NCBI GenBank assembly: GCA_050008495.1
Contig: JBEKMN010000001.1
Coordinates: 1 to 64,000, forward strand
Direction: 5' to 3'
DNA length: 64,000 nt
Origin: CAVROP01 sp050008495
Lineage (GTDB): Bacteria > Acidobacteriota > Terriglobia > UBA7540
A program made the translations under genes and the position numbers. Below the pieces are notes generated by a model. The model ran no database searches. It saw only the letters and a list, made by a program, of their open reading frames with translations, and had not been told where the DNA came from. Positions 24,349 through 32,714 of this stretch are shown here, piece after piece (position 1 is the first letter of the stretch; each line of letters begins with the position of its first letter).

Positions 24349-25038
24349 TCAGCGGCGCGCTGCCGACTGCAAACCGGTCAGATTCTGAACCGTCACGTGC
24401 CGGCCACGGGCGATTATCAATTGTTGCCTTCGGAACGCCGCTAGCGTGCGACTTATTGTTTCTGGGGACAACTCAAGCACCTCGCTGATCTCTTGCCGGG
24501 AGAGCGGCAGGTTAAGCGTCGTATGCGTGTCATGAGGGGCAGAATCGGAAGCAACCAGGGACAGAATGAACGTCGCCACCTTCATTCTGGCGTCCTTGAA
24601 GCTCATATCAGTGACTTGGCTGCGCACACGCCCGATTTCACCAACCAGGAACCGTACCATGCCCAGGGCGATTTCGGGATTGGACTGGAGGAAAACCACG
24701 ACCTCATCGCGCGATGCGGCACAGATTTCGCTGTCACGGAGCGTGATCGCCGTCAATGGATACATTGGCTCGGAAAGGGATTCCAGGCCAAACATCTGTC
24801 CCGGGAACAGGACACTGGTTATGCGGTCTTTGCCGTTCTCCAGCGACTTCACTAATTTGACCAGCCCGGTATGCAGAGCGAAGAGATGTTGGGCTACGCC
24901 GCCTTCGAAGAAGAGGATCTGGTTCTTCCGGTAACGCGCCGGGCGGAACACGCATCCCAACTGCGCGACTTGCTCGTTGGAGAGGCTGCTGAAGAGTGAA
25001 GTCTTAAGTACTGGGCAATTGCTGCATGTGGGGCCCAT
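24349..25038 (-). CDS. Crp/Fnr family transcriptional regulator
   Basis: One-component regulator of 229 residues; the ATG at 25038 is chosen for AAGGGGAG upstream. It has an N-terminal CxxC (Cys 5 and 8, TCSNCPVL) and another Cys at 28, then a cyclic-nucleotide-binding beta-roll (FRPARYRKNQILFFEGG, LFALHTGLVKLVKS, LFPGQMFGLESL), the long dimer helix, and a C-terminal helix-turn-helix PLSRQEISEVLELSPETISR. The CxxC could bind an Fe-S cluster or haem, but the fourth Fnr cysteine position is not clear, so redox sensing is only possible. It lies upstream of the haem-propeller cluster on the same strand, a likely target. Confidence 0.9.
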   Translation of the reverse strand: MGPTCSNCPVLKTSLFSSLSNEQVAQLGCVFRPARYRKNQILFFEGGVAQHLFALHTGLVKLVKSLENGKDRITSVLFPGQMFGLESLSEPMYPLTAITLRDSEICAASRDEVVVFLQSNPEIALGMVRFLVGEIGRVRSQVTDMSFKDARMKVATFILSLVASDSAPHDTHTTLNLPLSRQEISEVLELSPETISRTLAAFRRQQLIIARGRHVTVQNLTGLQSAARR

Positions 25039-25406
25039 GGAATTCTCCCCTTTCTCGAGGGACATGCACAAGCTACGAACTTGTCCGGCATAACAGTCCA
25101 TGCCGACATTAAGCCGCAGCCAACCGCTTCTTCAGCGGTAACATCTTCGGAATCAAGAAATTCGCGTCCGAAAGACGGCATCGACACAACCACCCTTGTC
25201 CGCGAGTTTCGACCGCTCCTGCGCATCTTTAGGCAATCAATCTGCCAGAAACCGTAATAGGTATTGGGCATTGTTGGAAGCTGATGGGAAGGTGAAAATG
25301 ACAATGTGTCGCGCTAACTCATCTATTTCCATTACCCTTTCATCGACCTGATGATGCGGTTTTGAAAGGTACTGCAACCGGCGAGTTCCATTGAGGAATT
25401 CGACAC
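25039..25406. other. Divergent intergenic region without visible gene
   Basis: This is the shared upstream region of the Crp/Fnr gene (minus) and the DUF2461 gene (plus). Only antisense or unsupported frames cross it. I see no strong palindrome, tandem repeat or promoter pair. Confidence 0.5.
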
Positions 25407-26210
25407 ATGACGGACGCGTCTTTTTTCTCTGTTGCCCATCAAAAGAGAGGCAAGACCCAATTCCAAACGCAAGCCGGGGAGACGCCTGTGGCCAACTCGT
25501 TTTCGGGGTTTACACCTGACGCATTCGCCTTTTTTGAGGAACTTTCGCAGCACAACAACAAAGCTTGGTTTGACCAGAACCGGGCGCGCTATGAGGAGCA
25601 CGTCACGGGCGCGTTTCGTGGCCTCCTGGAGACCCTCACGCCCTTTATTCTCGCGCTCAACCCGCACTTCGAGGTTGCGGGAAAGACCAACGGCAGTTTT
25701 TCGCGGATCAACCGGGACATTCGATTCAGTAAGGACAAGAGTCCCTACAAGTCAAACTACTATCTATACGTTTACGACAGTCGCCACGAGCGTGATCATG
25801 GCGGGCGCCTCTATGTAGGGCTTTCTGCGGACTGCGTCACGGCGGGCTTTTCGATCTATGACACCTGGCGTGGGCCGAAGGGGGCGCTCGAGACAGTCTT
25901 TCGAAAGCGGGTCGCTAAAGAACGTGACTATTTCGACAGGCTGGTGGAGCGGACGGTCCGGAGTAAGCGTTACCAGACATACTGGCATCGGCAGGAAGAC
26001 GGCGACTGGGCGCAGCACCCGGGCCTGCCGCGCCGCGAGGAGGACTGGCAGTCCCTGCAGGCCTGGATTGTCCGAAAGCTGTTCCTGCCCAATTCGCGTA
26101 AAGTTGGGCGACCGTCCTTTACCGGCCAGGTGGAGCAGATCTTCCAAGACCTCTACCCGCTCTACCTCTTCACTTCGGGGCCGGGAGCGAAATGGCGGGA
26201 GAAGCGCTAG
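25407..26210 (+). CDS. DUF2461 domain-containing protein
   Basis: The cytoplasmic protein of up to 267 residues belongs to DUF2461 (TIGR02453), a family of unknown function. It contains the family pattern FFEELSQHNNKAWFDQNRARYE, then INRDIRFSKDKSPYKSNYYL, YVGLSADCVTAGFSIY and a C-terminal LPRREEDW segment. The ATG at 25407 has GAGGA ten bases upstream. A GTG at 25488 with GGGGAG before it would remove 27 residues that do not look like family sequence, and is an equally good start. Confidence 0.9.
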   Translation: MTDASFFSVAHQKRGKTQFQTQAGETPVANSFSGFTPDAFAFFEELSQHNNKAWFDQNRARYEEHVTGAFRGLLETLTPFILALNPHFEVAGKTNGSFSRINRDIRFSKDKSPYKSNYYLYVYDSRHERDHGGRLYVGLSADCVTAGFSIYDTWRGPKGALETVFRKRVAKERDYFDRLVERTVRSKRYQTYWHRQEDGDWAQHPGLPRREEDWQSLQAWIVRKLFLPNSRKVGRPSFTGQVEQIFQDLYPLYLFTSGPGAKWREKR

Positions 26211-26256
26211 GACAATAGTCGCTCCCACCCTACCAGGAATCACGCAAATTTTCCTG

Positions 26257-26292
26257 TTGACAAGTGATCTTCTATATGTTACAAATTGTAAC
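26257..26292 (+). promoter_or_regulatory. BlaI/MecI-type operator overlapping a sigma-70 promoter
   Basis: A perfect dyad GTTACAA-A-TTGTAAC (26278-26292) contains the TACA...TGTA core recognised by BlaI/MecI repressors. A consensus -35 TTGACA at 26257-26262 and a -10 TACAAA at 26280-26285 with a 17-base spacer place the operator right on the -10 box, 6 bases before the blaI start codon. This predicts autorepression of the pair; the mRNA would then be leaderless or nearly so. Confidence 0.8.
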
Positions 26293-26298
26293 GCTACG

Positions 26299-26697
26299 AT
26301 GACTAACACACCCAAACGACAATCTCACGCCCTCGGCGAACTCGAGCAGCTTCTCATGGATTTTATCTGGTCGCGCGGCCGCTCCACCGCTGATGCATGC
26401 CGCGAGGCCCTGCTGCCGGAGCGCTCACTCAAGGATTCCACGGTCCGCACGGTGCTGCGGCGCCTGGAAGAGAAAGGTCTGCTGAAGCACCAGGTGGAAG
26501 GGCGGACCTTTTTCTACGAAGCTACCCAGCCGCAGCGGCATTTCGCGGCGCGCGCCGTCAAGCAGATCATCGACCGTTTTTGCGGCGGCTCGGTGGAACA
26601 GCTTCTGACCGGCATGGTCGAGAATAAAGTGTTGAAGCAGTCAGATCTCGAGCAACTGGCCCGCCGCATCGCAGCTCAGCGAGGAGAAATGAAATGA
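26299..26697 (+). CDS. blaI: BlaI/MecI/CopY family repressor
   Basis: Winged-helix repressor of 132 residues starting at the ATG at 26299. The N-terminal DNA-binding part is LGELEQLLMDFIWSRGRSTAD...LKDSTVRTVLRRLEEKGLLKHQ, followed by the wing GRTFFYEA and a C-terminal dimer region with the typical ...LLTGMVENKVLKQSDLEQLARRI. In known systems the repressor is cleaved after its partner metalloprotease senses a cell-wall signal. The stop overlaps the next start as ATGA, giving a coupled pair. The operator on its promoter is described separately. Family members in Acidobacteriota are numerous and rarely tied to beta-lactam resistance, so the inducer is unknown. Confidence 0.94.
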   Translation: MTNTPKRQSHALGELEQLLMDFIWSRGRSTADACREALLPERSLKDSTVRTVLRRLEEKGLLKHQVEGRTFFYEATQPQRHFAARAVKQIIDRFCGGSVEQLLTGMVENKVLKQSDLEQLARRIAAQRGEMK

Positions 26698-28628
26698 TCC
26701 CATCCTCCTCAGACTTGTCCACGAAGCTGATTTACTACCTGGCAGAACCTGCCTTTCGATCACTGGCGCTAGCCGCACTGGCCGGCGCGGCGTTGGCGAT
26801 CGCGCGCGCCAAAGACGCAACGATGCGCCTGGCCGTCTGGACGGCCGTCCTTTACGCATCGCTGGCCATGCCATTTTTGGCTCGACTGGCTCCCACGGTC
26901 GGAGTGCCGATGCCGGCATTCCTGGCAGCCCGTTCCGCCTTTCCGTCAGCGCAAGGAAGAATCAGAGGCGCTGTCACCCGCACACCAGTGCAAGTTGCAG
27001 GCACGGCGAAGCCATTCACACTCAGCCTTGTGAGGCCCGCATCGGGGCAGCCACAAGGACTGCCCCTACGAACGGCCACGCGGAACATCTCCTGGCAGTT
27101 CGCCGCAGTCGCGCTATATCTGTTGGTCGTCGCGGTCTTGCTGGGGCGGCTCGCGGTGGGCCTGTATTTCAGCCGGCGCCTGATACTCCTCAGCACCCCC
27201 ATTAGAGATGGAGGAGGGCTCCGATTTTTGATTGAACAGTCGCGGCGCTGGGCGCTTAGAGCGGCGCCCGGGCTTGCTGAATCACCAGCCGTGGCAGTAC
27301 CCGTGACGTTGGGCTGGTGGCGTCCTCTGATTCTCCTTCCGATCGCGTGGCGCGGCTGGCGGGAAGAAAAGACCCAGGCAGTGCTCGCCCATGAGTTGTC
27401 ACACGTGGTGAGGAAAGATGCGTGGACGCGGGCCCTGGCGGCCATGCATCGCAGTATTTTCTGGTTCAGCCCGCTGGCTTGGTGGCTGGAGCGGCATCTC
27501 GCGGTGCTTGCGGAGCAGGCGAGCGACGATGCTGCTCTGCACGCGGGCGCAGATCGGGTTTTTTACGCGGAGGTCCTGCTCGATTTCTTTGAGGATATGA
27601 GAAGCGCGGTAGGACGCGTTCGATGGGAGGGTGTAGGCATGACCCACGGAAAACAAGCACACGCAAGAGTGGATAGAATTCTGGATTCAAGCCGGCGGCT
27701 TTCGGCAGGCCTGAGAAAGCCCGCATGGGCGCTGATTGCGCTGCTGGCCGCACCTGGAATCTATGTGCTGGCGGGGGCGCGGCCAGTCGTCGCACAAAAA
27801 CACCAGGCGGCAACAGGTGATCTCGTGGTAGCCATGACCAACGTCGTGGCGCGAGCAGATTCGCAAGCTCCACCAGCAGATCCTCAGTCGCCTTCCGCGC
27901 CAATGGCTCCAGCCTCACCCAAGCCCGCTCCGCCCACAGCACCGGCTCCGAAGCCGCCCAAGCCTCCAGCACTGACAGTTGGCCAATGGAGATATGGGGT
28001 TTCGGGCGAGGAGGCATTGGTCACGTACGGCCTTGAGTTCTTTGGAAGCGGGACGTATCGGTCCTCCGATATGGATCATATACGGGCGGTGCGCCGCGCG
28101 AGCAGCGGGGATATCATTTGGTTCCGCCTCAACGGAAAAGCCTACGTCATTCGTGACGCGGCAACAGTCAAACGCGCCCAGGAGCTTTATGCGCCGGAGT
28201 GGCTGGTCGAGCAGACTCGAGAAAACTTGGAAGCCAAACAGGAAAAGTTCATCGTCCGGCAGGAGGAGTTGCATAAACTGCTCGATCAAGTTCGCGTGGA
28301 CGTCCCAGACCTGACGGCGCAACTCGCCAAGCTCCAAGCTGAACTCGACCTGCTCCATAAGCATGGAGCCACGCTCGATGAGTTGAATGAACTACAAAGT
28401 AATCTGAAGGGCTTGCAAGGGACACTGAGCGAACTCCAGGGCGAGGCGGGAGGGAAGATGGGAGCCATCGGTGGCGACCAAGGCGCGCTGGGCGCACGGA
28501 TGGCGGAGATCGGTGATCAGCAGCGGGAACTGGCTGAGAAGCTGACGAACTTGGAGAAAAACAACGCGCGCAAAATGAAGGAGTTGCTCGACGATGCCCT
28601 CGCCAAGGGCCTCGCGCGGCCGGAATAA
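26694..28628 (+). CDS. BlaR1-type M56 family metallopeptidase
   Basis: Inner-membrane zinc protease of 644 residues with several N-terminal helices, the zinc motif HELSH (in LAHELSHVVRKDAW, about residue 232) with the downstream Glu in AEQASDDAAL, and a further membrane segment at about 345-365. The C-terminal extension is not the penicillin-binding domain of true BlaR1. It has a proline-rich linker (PPTAPAPKPPKPP), then a small domain and a long coiled coil rich in E, L, Q and K (about 510-640). It is expected to cleave the repressor encoded upstream. A palindromic repeat is built in frame into the loop at 27044-27069. Confidence 0.9.
   Translation: MIPSSSDLSTKLIYYLAEPAFRSLALAALAGAALAIARAKDATMRLAVWTAVLYASLAMPFLARLAPTVGVPMPAFLAARSAFPSAQGRIRGAVTRTPVQVAGTAKPFTLSLVRPASGQPQGLPLRTATRNISWQFAAVALYLLVVAVLLGRLAVGLYFSRRLILLSTPIRDGGGLRFLIEQSRRWALRAAPGLAESPAVAVPVTLGWWRPLILLPIAWRGWREEKTQAVLAHELSHVVRKDAWTRALAAMHRSIFWFSPLAWWLERHLAVLAEQASDDAALHAGADRVFYAEVLLDFFEDMRSAVGRVRWEGVGMTHGKQAHARVDRILDSSRRLSAGLRKPAWALIALLAAPGIYVLAGARPVVAQKHQAATGDLVVAMTNVVARADSQAPPADPQSPSAPMAPASPKPAPPTAPAPKPPKPPALTVGQWRYGVSGEEALVTYGLEFFGSGTYRSSDMDHIRAVRRASSGDIIWFRLNGKAYVIRDAATVKRAQELYAPEWLVEQTRENLEAKQEKFIVRQEELHKLLDQVRVDVPDLTAQLAKLQAELDLLHKHGATLDELNELQSNLKGLQGTLSELQGEAGGKMGAIGGDQGALGARMAEIGDQQRELAEKLTNLEKNNARKMKELLDDALAKGLARPE
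27044..27069 (+). repeat. GGGGCAGCC/GGACTGCCCC palindrome inside the blaR1-like gene
   Basis: GGGGCAG-CCACAAGGA-CTGCCCCTAC is a member of the GGGCAACCACAAGGGTTGCCCCTAC family seen between genes at 193, 35622, 55382 and 59702. Here it lies in coding sequence and is translated in frame (SGQPQGLPLRTA) in the loop between membrane helices. Confidence 0.75.
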
Positions 28629-28640
28629 AACCATTGAGTA

Positions 28641-28732
28641 CTGTCATTCTGAGCGAAGCGAAGAATCCCCGCAGTTGCACTTTGAACGAACTGCGGGGAT
28701 CCTTCGTCGCCTTCGGCTCCTCAGGATGACAG
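28641..28732. repeat. CTGTCATTCTGAG...CAGGATGACAG element, copy 2
   Basis: About 92 bases with the same inverted ends as 20521-20615 and internal arms CCCCGCAGTT / AACTGCGGGG. It lies between the M56 peptidase gene and the VapB-like gene, with no coding role. Confidence 0.9.
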
Positions 28733-28837
28733 TCAAAGGGGTATTTGCGCGACCTGTGATGGCCAACTCCTCTTCCGTGACTCTCGACCTGGCCGCCCCA
28801 TTCAGCAGTTCGATCCAGACCCAAATATCAAATGGTA

Positions 28838-29080
28838 TCATGGGCGGCTATGCCGCCTTCTGCTGAAGGGACGACGACCGGCGATGCTATCCTCTCGCAT
28901 CTCTGACAGATCACCCTGCCAAAGCCCTCGACCAAAGAACTGAGGTAACGTCTGAATTCTGCGCAACCGAAGAACCTCCGCCAGCGCAAGGTTGACAGCG
29001 GCAGAGGAAGTCTTTGCCCCGAGCACTCGGGTGGCTTGATTTAGCAATATGGGGTCTAACATAAGACTCATACGTTTCAT
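28838..29080 (-). CDS. VapB-like ribbon-helix-helix antitoxin, no partner
   Basis: The 80-residue protein resembles the VapB antitoxin type (MLDPILLNQATRVLGAKTSSAAVNLALAEVLRLRRI, then a toxin-binding tail with WQGDLSEMREDS). The ATG at 29080 fits the family; an ATG at 29071 and one at 29101 are alternatives. No PIN-domain toxin follows; downstream is only the hairpin element at 28641-28732. It may be an orphan left after loss of its vapC. Confidence 0.7.
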   Translation of the reverse strand: MKRMSLMLDPILLNQATRVLGAKTSSAAVNLALAEVLRLRRIQTLPQFFGRGLWQGDLSEMREDSIAGRRPFSRRRHSRP

Positions 29081-29125
29081 GCGCAAAGTATACCTCAGCA
29101 TCTTCTGCTAAAATACCCCTGCCTC

Positions 29126-29533
29126 ATGACGGAGCAGAAATCCATCCTCGTCACCGCCGGCATCGTAATAGATGGCGACCGGGTGCTGATCTGCCAGCGC
29201 CATCATTCCGACGCTTATGGAATGCAATGGGAGTTTCCGGGTGGTAAGGTTAACGAGGGCGAGGAGTTGAAAGCTTCTCTTCGCCGCGAGTTGGCCGAGG
29301 AGCTTGCCATCCAGGCGGAGGTCGACGAAGAGGTTTTTCGCCTGCGTCACCGGTATCCGGATCGAAATGTGGAAGTGGTTTTCTTCGCGGTGCGCAGATT
29401 TCGCGGCACGCTCCGGAACCAAGTGTTTGAGGCGATCGCCTGGGTGGACCGATCCCGGCTGAGTCAGTTCAACTTTCTCGAGGCGGACCGTGAACTGGTA
29501 CGCCAGATCTCAAATGACGAAATCAACTTGTAG
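29126..29533 (+). CDS. Nudix hydrolase of the MutT type
   Basis: Pyrophosphohydrolase of 135 residues, probably acting on (oxidised) nucleoside triphosphates. The Nudix box is complete, GGKVNEGEELKASLRRELAEEL, with the metal-binding RE..EE. It is flanked by WEFPGG and RHRYPDRNVEVVFFAVRRF, as in (deoxy)nucleoside triphosphate pyrophosphohydrolases. A TAAAAT at 29109-29114 may be its -10 element. The 3' end overlaps the next gene by 20 bases. Confidence 0.92.
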   Translation: MTEQKSILVTAGIVIDGDRVLICQRHHSDAYGMQWEFPGGKVNEGEELKASLRRELAEELAIQAEVDEEVFRLRHRYPDRNVEVVFFAVRRFRGTLRNQVFEAIAWVDRSRLSQFNFLEADRELVRQISNDEINL

Positions 29534-30611
29534 TTTGCGACTAAGTGCGGTCCCTTCTGCCTTCTGCCTTCTGCTTTCTGCCTTCTATTTTTTGCTTCCC
29601 GGCGCTTTATGGGCCCAGGTTGAAACGGTCGAAGGCAGCCAACCGCCACAGTTCATGTGGGTGAGCGGCGGGCGTGTTGAGGGGCACCTGGCGCTGCACT
29701 ATTCTCCCGCCGGAGCTTTTTCTCCAGATAGTTCAACGCTGGCAGTCGTCAGTGAAGAAAAGATAGTTCTGCTCGGAGTCAATGACGGCAACATTCGAAA
29801 GGTCCTGAAGATCCATTTACCCAGTCTAGCCGAACTAAACATTCAGTCCGCAAATTTCCTGGCCATGAACCAACTGTTCTTGTTGTTCACCGGGATCGTC
29901 TCAATCAAAGGGAAAGGGGCGGGTGGGTCAACGCCACTTCTTGGCCTCGAATGGGACACGATTGAAGACCGGTCGGCCAGCACTATCGAGTCGATTGGTC
30001 GCGGCGGGGGATTCGGGCCCATCCTATACTTCCCGCACCTGGAAAACCTGGTGCTCTACAAAGCTGGAACTTTTCAGTTTTGGGATCCGCGTACGCACCG
30101 TGGAGGCCAGCTCACCATCCCAGACCTGACGCAAACGCCTAACGTGTATGCGTTTTCTCCCGACGGACATTGGGCGCTCTTGGCGCAGATCGCCATGAGC
30201 ACGACCCCGGATCCCGCAGTGGTGGAGGCCAAAGAGCACCGGTTTGTGGACAGCCTGCGGGGACACGGGGGGACCGTACTGAGCATTGCTTTTTCGCGCG
30301 ACGGCACCAAGGTGGTTACAGCCTGCGAAGATGGCAAGGCACGAATCTTTTCCGTACCAGCCTGGACCCTCCTTCGCACTCTCAACGGACACAACGGGCC
30401 GGTCCACTGGGCAGAGTTCTCTCCGGACGGGAAATGGGTGGCTTCAGTCGGCGAGGATAAGACCGCCCGCGTGTGGTCAGTCGAAGACGGCAAGTTGCAG
30501 CAGACACTCCAAGAGGGCCGCGATCCTCTCCTCACCGTAAGTTTTGCTCCTGACAGTGCGGCTTTCGCAGCATCCTCGGAGAAGGCTGCGTGGCTGTGGA
30601 AACGGCAGTAA
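29514..30611 (+). CDS. Exported WD40-repeat protein
   Basis: The 365-residue protein has an N-terminal signal (SAFCLLLSAFYFLLPGALWAQ) encoded by a CTTCTGC-repeat tract, suggesting the signal region arose from, or was invaded by, a short-word repeat. The last third has clear WD40 units: LRGHGGTVLSIAFSRDGTKVVTA, LNGHNGPVHWAEFSPDGKWVAS and VSFAPDSAAFAASSEKAAWLW. The middle is propeller-like but weaker. Function unknown; probably a periplasmic or secreted scaffold. The start at 29514 is inside the nudix gene and was chosen as the first ATG that leaves the signal peptide whole. Confidence 0.78.
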   Translation: MTKSTCSLRLSAVPSAFCLLLSAFYFLLPGALWAQVETVEGSQPPQFMWVSGGRVEGHLALHYSPAGAFSPDSSTLAVVSEEKIVLLGVNDGNIRKVLKIHLPSLAELNIQSANFLAMNQLFLLFTGIVSIKGKGAGGSTPLLGLEWDTIEDRSASTIESIGRGGGFGPILYFPHLENLVLYKAGTFQFWDPRTHRGGQLTIPDLTQTPNVYAFSPDGHWALLAQIAMSTTPDPAVVEAKEHRFVDSLRGHGGTVLSIAFSRDGTKVVTACEDGKARIFSVPAWTLLRTLNGHNGPVHWAEFSPDGKWVASVGEDKTARVWSVEDGKLQQTLQEGRDPLLTVSFAPDSAAFAASSEKAAWLWKRQ

Positions 30612-30926
30612 ATCAGCGGGCATTAGACGGCGGCCGGCAGCTTGATAGGCTGCGGGGAAACCCTTCAGACTGTCATCCTGAGGCGCGACAGGCGACGAGG
30701 GCAGATCCTTGAAACAACTACTGCGGGGATTCTTCGCTTCGCCCTGGACCGTCCGGTCCAGGGCTTCGCTCCGAATGACAGGGTCTAAGAGTCTGTCCAT
30801 AGCCTGTTTAGAGACTGCTCCCCCGGACGCTGGCGATGGATGACGGACGCAATCGGCAAATTATGCTAAGATGCTAGTTCTCAGCGAGGGCGGGGTAGTA
30901 GGTCTCGCGCAGGCGTTAGCACACAT
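30612..30926. repeat. Intergenic region with hairpin element copy 3
   Basis: At 30670-30782 lies the third CTGTCATCCTGAG...AATGACAG element. It differs from the others by carrying an extra perfect palindrome CCCTGGACC-GTCC-GGTCCAGGG at 30742-30763, a nested insertion. The final 120 bases before rimO hold TATGCTAAGAT, a possible -10 region, but no clear -35. Confidence 0.8.
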
Positions 30927-32351
30927 ATGGCAAAAGTTGGAATGGTCAGCCTCGGTTGTCCGAAGAACCTTGTGGACAGCGAGGTGATGCTTGGAATGTT
31001 GGCCCGTCAAGGATACGAGTTGACTCCGCGCGCGGCGGAAGCCGAAATCATCATCGTCAACACTTGCGCATTCATCGCGCCTGCCCAGCGTGAATCCATT
31101 GACACCATCCTGGAAATGGCGGAATACAAAAAATCCGGGGCTGCTAAAAAACTGGTGGTGGCCGGTTGCTTGGTGGAACGATACCGCCAGGAGATTCTGA
31201 AAGCGATCCCGGAAGTCGACTTTGTCATAGGGACCAACGAACTGGAGCGGGTTTTGGAAGCTTGCGGAGAGGGGATCGCGGAACGGGGCTTCGAGGGGAT
31301 CGCGGAGCCTTACCTTTATCATGACCTCACTCCTCGAGTGCTCGCCACGCCTTCCTATTCTGCTTATCTGAAGATCGCTGAGGGTTGTGACCATCCGTGT
31401 TCATTTTGTGTAATTCCTAAAATGCGCGGCAAGTTCCGTTCCCGGCGCTTTGCTTCGGTAGTGCGCGAGGCGGAAAACCTGGTACGCGAAGGCGTTGCGG
31501 AGTTGACCATCGTTGGTCAAGACACCACGAGTTACGGAGAGGACCTGGGACTGCGCGACGGCCTGGCGTCTCTTTTGCGGGAGCTTGGAAAGATTCCCGG
31601 CCTCGTCTGGGTACGATTCCTCTATTGTTACCCCAACCGCTTGACTGACGCGTTGATTGAGGCTGTGGCGGAAACCCCCAAGCTGGTGAAATACTTTGAC
31701 ATTCCGCTTCAGCACGCCAGCGCGCCGGTGCTGAAGTTGATGCGGCGCGGCTTGAGCGGCGAACGTTTCTTAAGGTTGTTGGAGAAGATTCGCGCTGCTC
31801 TGCCGGCCGTCACGCTGCGGACTTCCTTTATCGTCGGCTTCCCTGGCGAAACGGAAGAGGACTTCGGCCGCCTGCTGGACTTCGTCGGGGCAGCGCAGTT
31901 TGACCATCTGGGTGTGTTCCTTTATTCCGACGAAGAGACAAGTTTGAGCTATGCACTGCCGGGCAAGGTTCCCGCGGCGGTGGCCCGCCGCCGAAGGCAA
32001 AAGTTGATGGCCTTGCAGCGCAGGATATCGAGACGCAAGCTGCGCGATAAAGTCGGAAGCTCCTTTCCAGTTCTTGTGGAAGGCCGCTCGCAGGAGACAG
32101 AGCTGCTTTTTCAGGGCAGGCTGGAATCGCAAGCTCCTGGGATTGACGGCCTGGTCTTGATCAATGATTTCGAGGGGGCAGCGCCGACGCCAGGGGAATT
32201 CCGCTGGGCCACGATTACAGGCGCGGGTGACTACGATCTGGTAGCGCGCTTGCAAGCGCGGAGCTTTGCGGAGCGTGCGGTTGCTAACTCGACACTTTCA
32301 GCCGGGAGCCGCTTAGTTCAGATTCAAGCGGCGGCAGTGCGCGCAGTCTAG
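30927..32351 (+). CDS. rimO: Ribosomal protein S12 methylthiotransferase RimO
   Basis: Radical-SAM enzyme that methylthiolates an aspartate of ribosomal protein S12. The 474 residues show the N-terminal MTTase domain with its three cluster cysteines (SLGCPKNLVDSE, VNTCAFI, VAGCLVERY), the radical SAM motif CDHPCSFC (CxxxCxxC), and a C-terminal TRAM-like domain. The signature SLGCPKNLVDSE and the SAM motif distinguish RimO from MiaB. A short insert near residue 110 contains a direct repeat of GGGGATCGCGGA (in GEGIAERGFEGIAE). The C-terminus is some 25 residues longer than usual. Confidence 0.96.
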   Translation: MAKVGMVSLGCPKNLVDSEVMLGMLARQGYELTPRAAEAEIIIVNTCAFIAPAQRESIDTILEMAEYKKSGAAKKLVVAGCLVERYRQEILKAIPEVDFVIGTNELERVLEACGEGIAERGFEGIAEPYLYHDLTPRVLATPSYSAYLKIAEGCDHPCSFCVIPKMRGKFRSRRFASVVREAENLVREGVAELTIVGQDTTSYGEDLGLRDGLASLLRELGKIPGLVWVRFLYCYPNRLTDALIEAVAETPKLVKYFDIPLQHASAPVLKLMRRGLSGERFLRLLEKIRAALPAVTLRTSFIVGFPGETEEDFGRLLDFVGAAQFDHLGVFLYSDEETSLSYALPGKVPAAVARRRRQKLMALQRRISRRKLRDKVGSSFPVLVEGRSQETELLFQGRLESQAPGIDGLVLINDFEGAAPTPGEFRWATITGAGDYDLVARLQARSFAERAVANSTLSAGSRLVQIQAAAVRAV

Positions 32352-32516
32352 GGGCGGCCTTCCTGGCCGTCGCGGAAAGCGATAGAGAGGGCCGGCCTTT
32401 GAGTAGCGTCCTAATTTCGGCGTAGCGCTGGCCTTTAGGACAGCATCTGTCGACCTCAAGGTCGGCGCTACCAGTTAAAGTAGGATGAGAGCGGCCTTTG
32501 AGTAACGTTCCTGGCC
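32352..32516. repeat. GTAGCGC-type palindromes between rimO and yacG
   Basis: The stretch 32422-32471 begins GTAGCGCTGGCC and ends GGTCGGCGCTAC, enclosing CGACCTCAAGGTCGGC. Further GGCCTTTGAGTA words repeat at 32393 and 32492. The same family is at 16850, 38505 and 63591. Confidence 0.65.
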
Positions 32517-32714
32517 ATGCGATGTCCTATTTGCCATCAAGAGGTTTCCTGGGCGGGCAATCCGTTTCGGCCCTTTTGCAGTGAGCGTTGCAAACTGATT
32601 GACCTCGACCAATGGCTATCGGAGCGCTATCGGGTTTCGACGCCCGTAGAGCGTGGGACGCAGGGTAGCGCTGCCGAAGAGAACAAGCAGAACGAAAAGG
32701 GGGGGAGTGGCTAA
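32517..32714 (+). CDS. yacG: DNA gyrase inhibitor/zinc-ribbon protein YacG
   Basis: Small zinc protein of 65 residues with the family's four cysteines, CPICHQEV and FCSERCKLIDLDQWL. YacG of E. coli binds GyrB and inhibits gyrase; in other phyla the role is presumed. The C-terminal 20 residues are polar and disordered. It overlaps the next start codon by 8 bases. Confidence 0.9.
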   Translation: MRCPICHQEVSWAGNPFRPFCSERCKLIDLDQWLSERYRVSTPVERGTQGSAAEENKQNEKGGSG

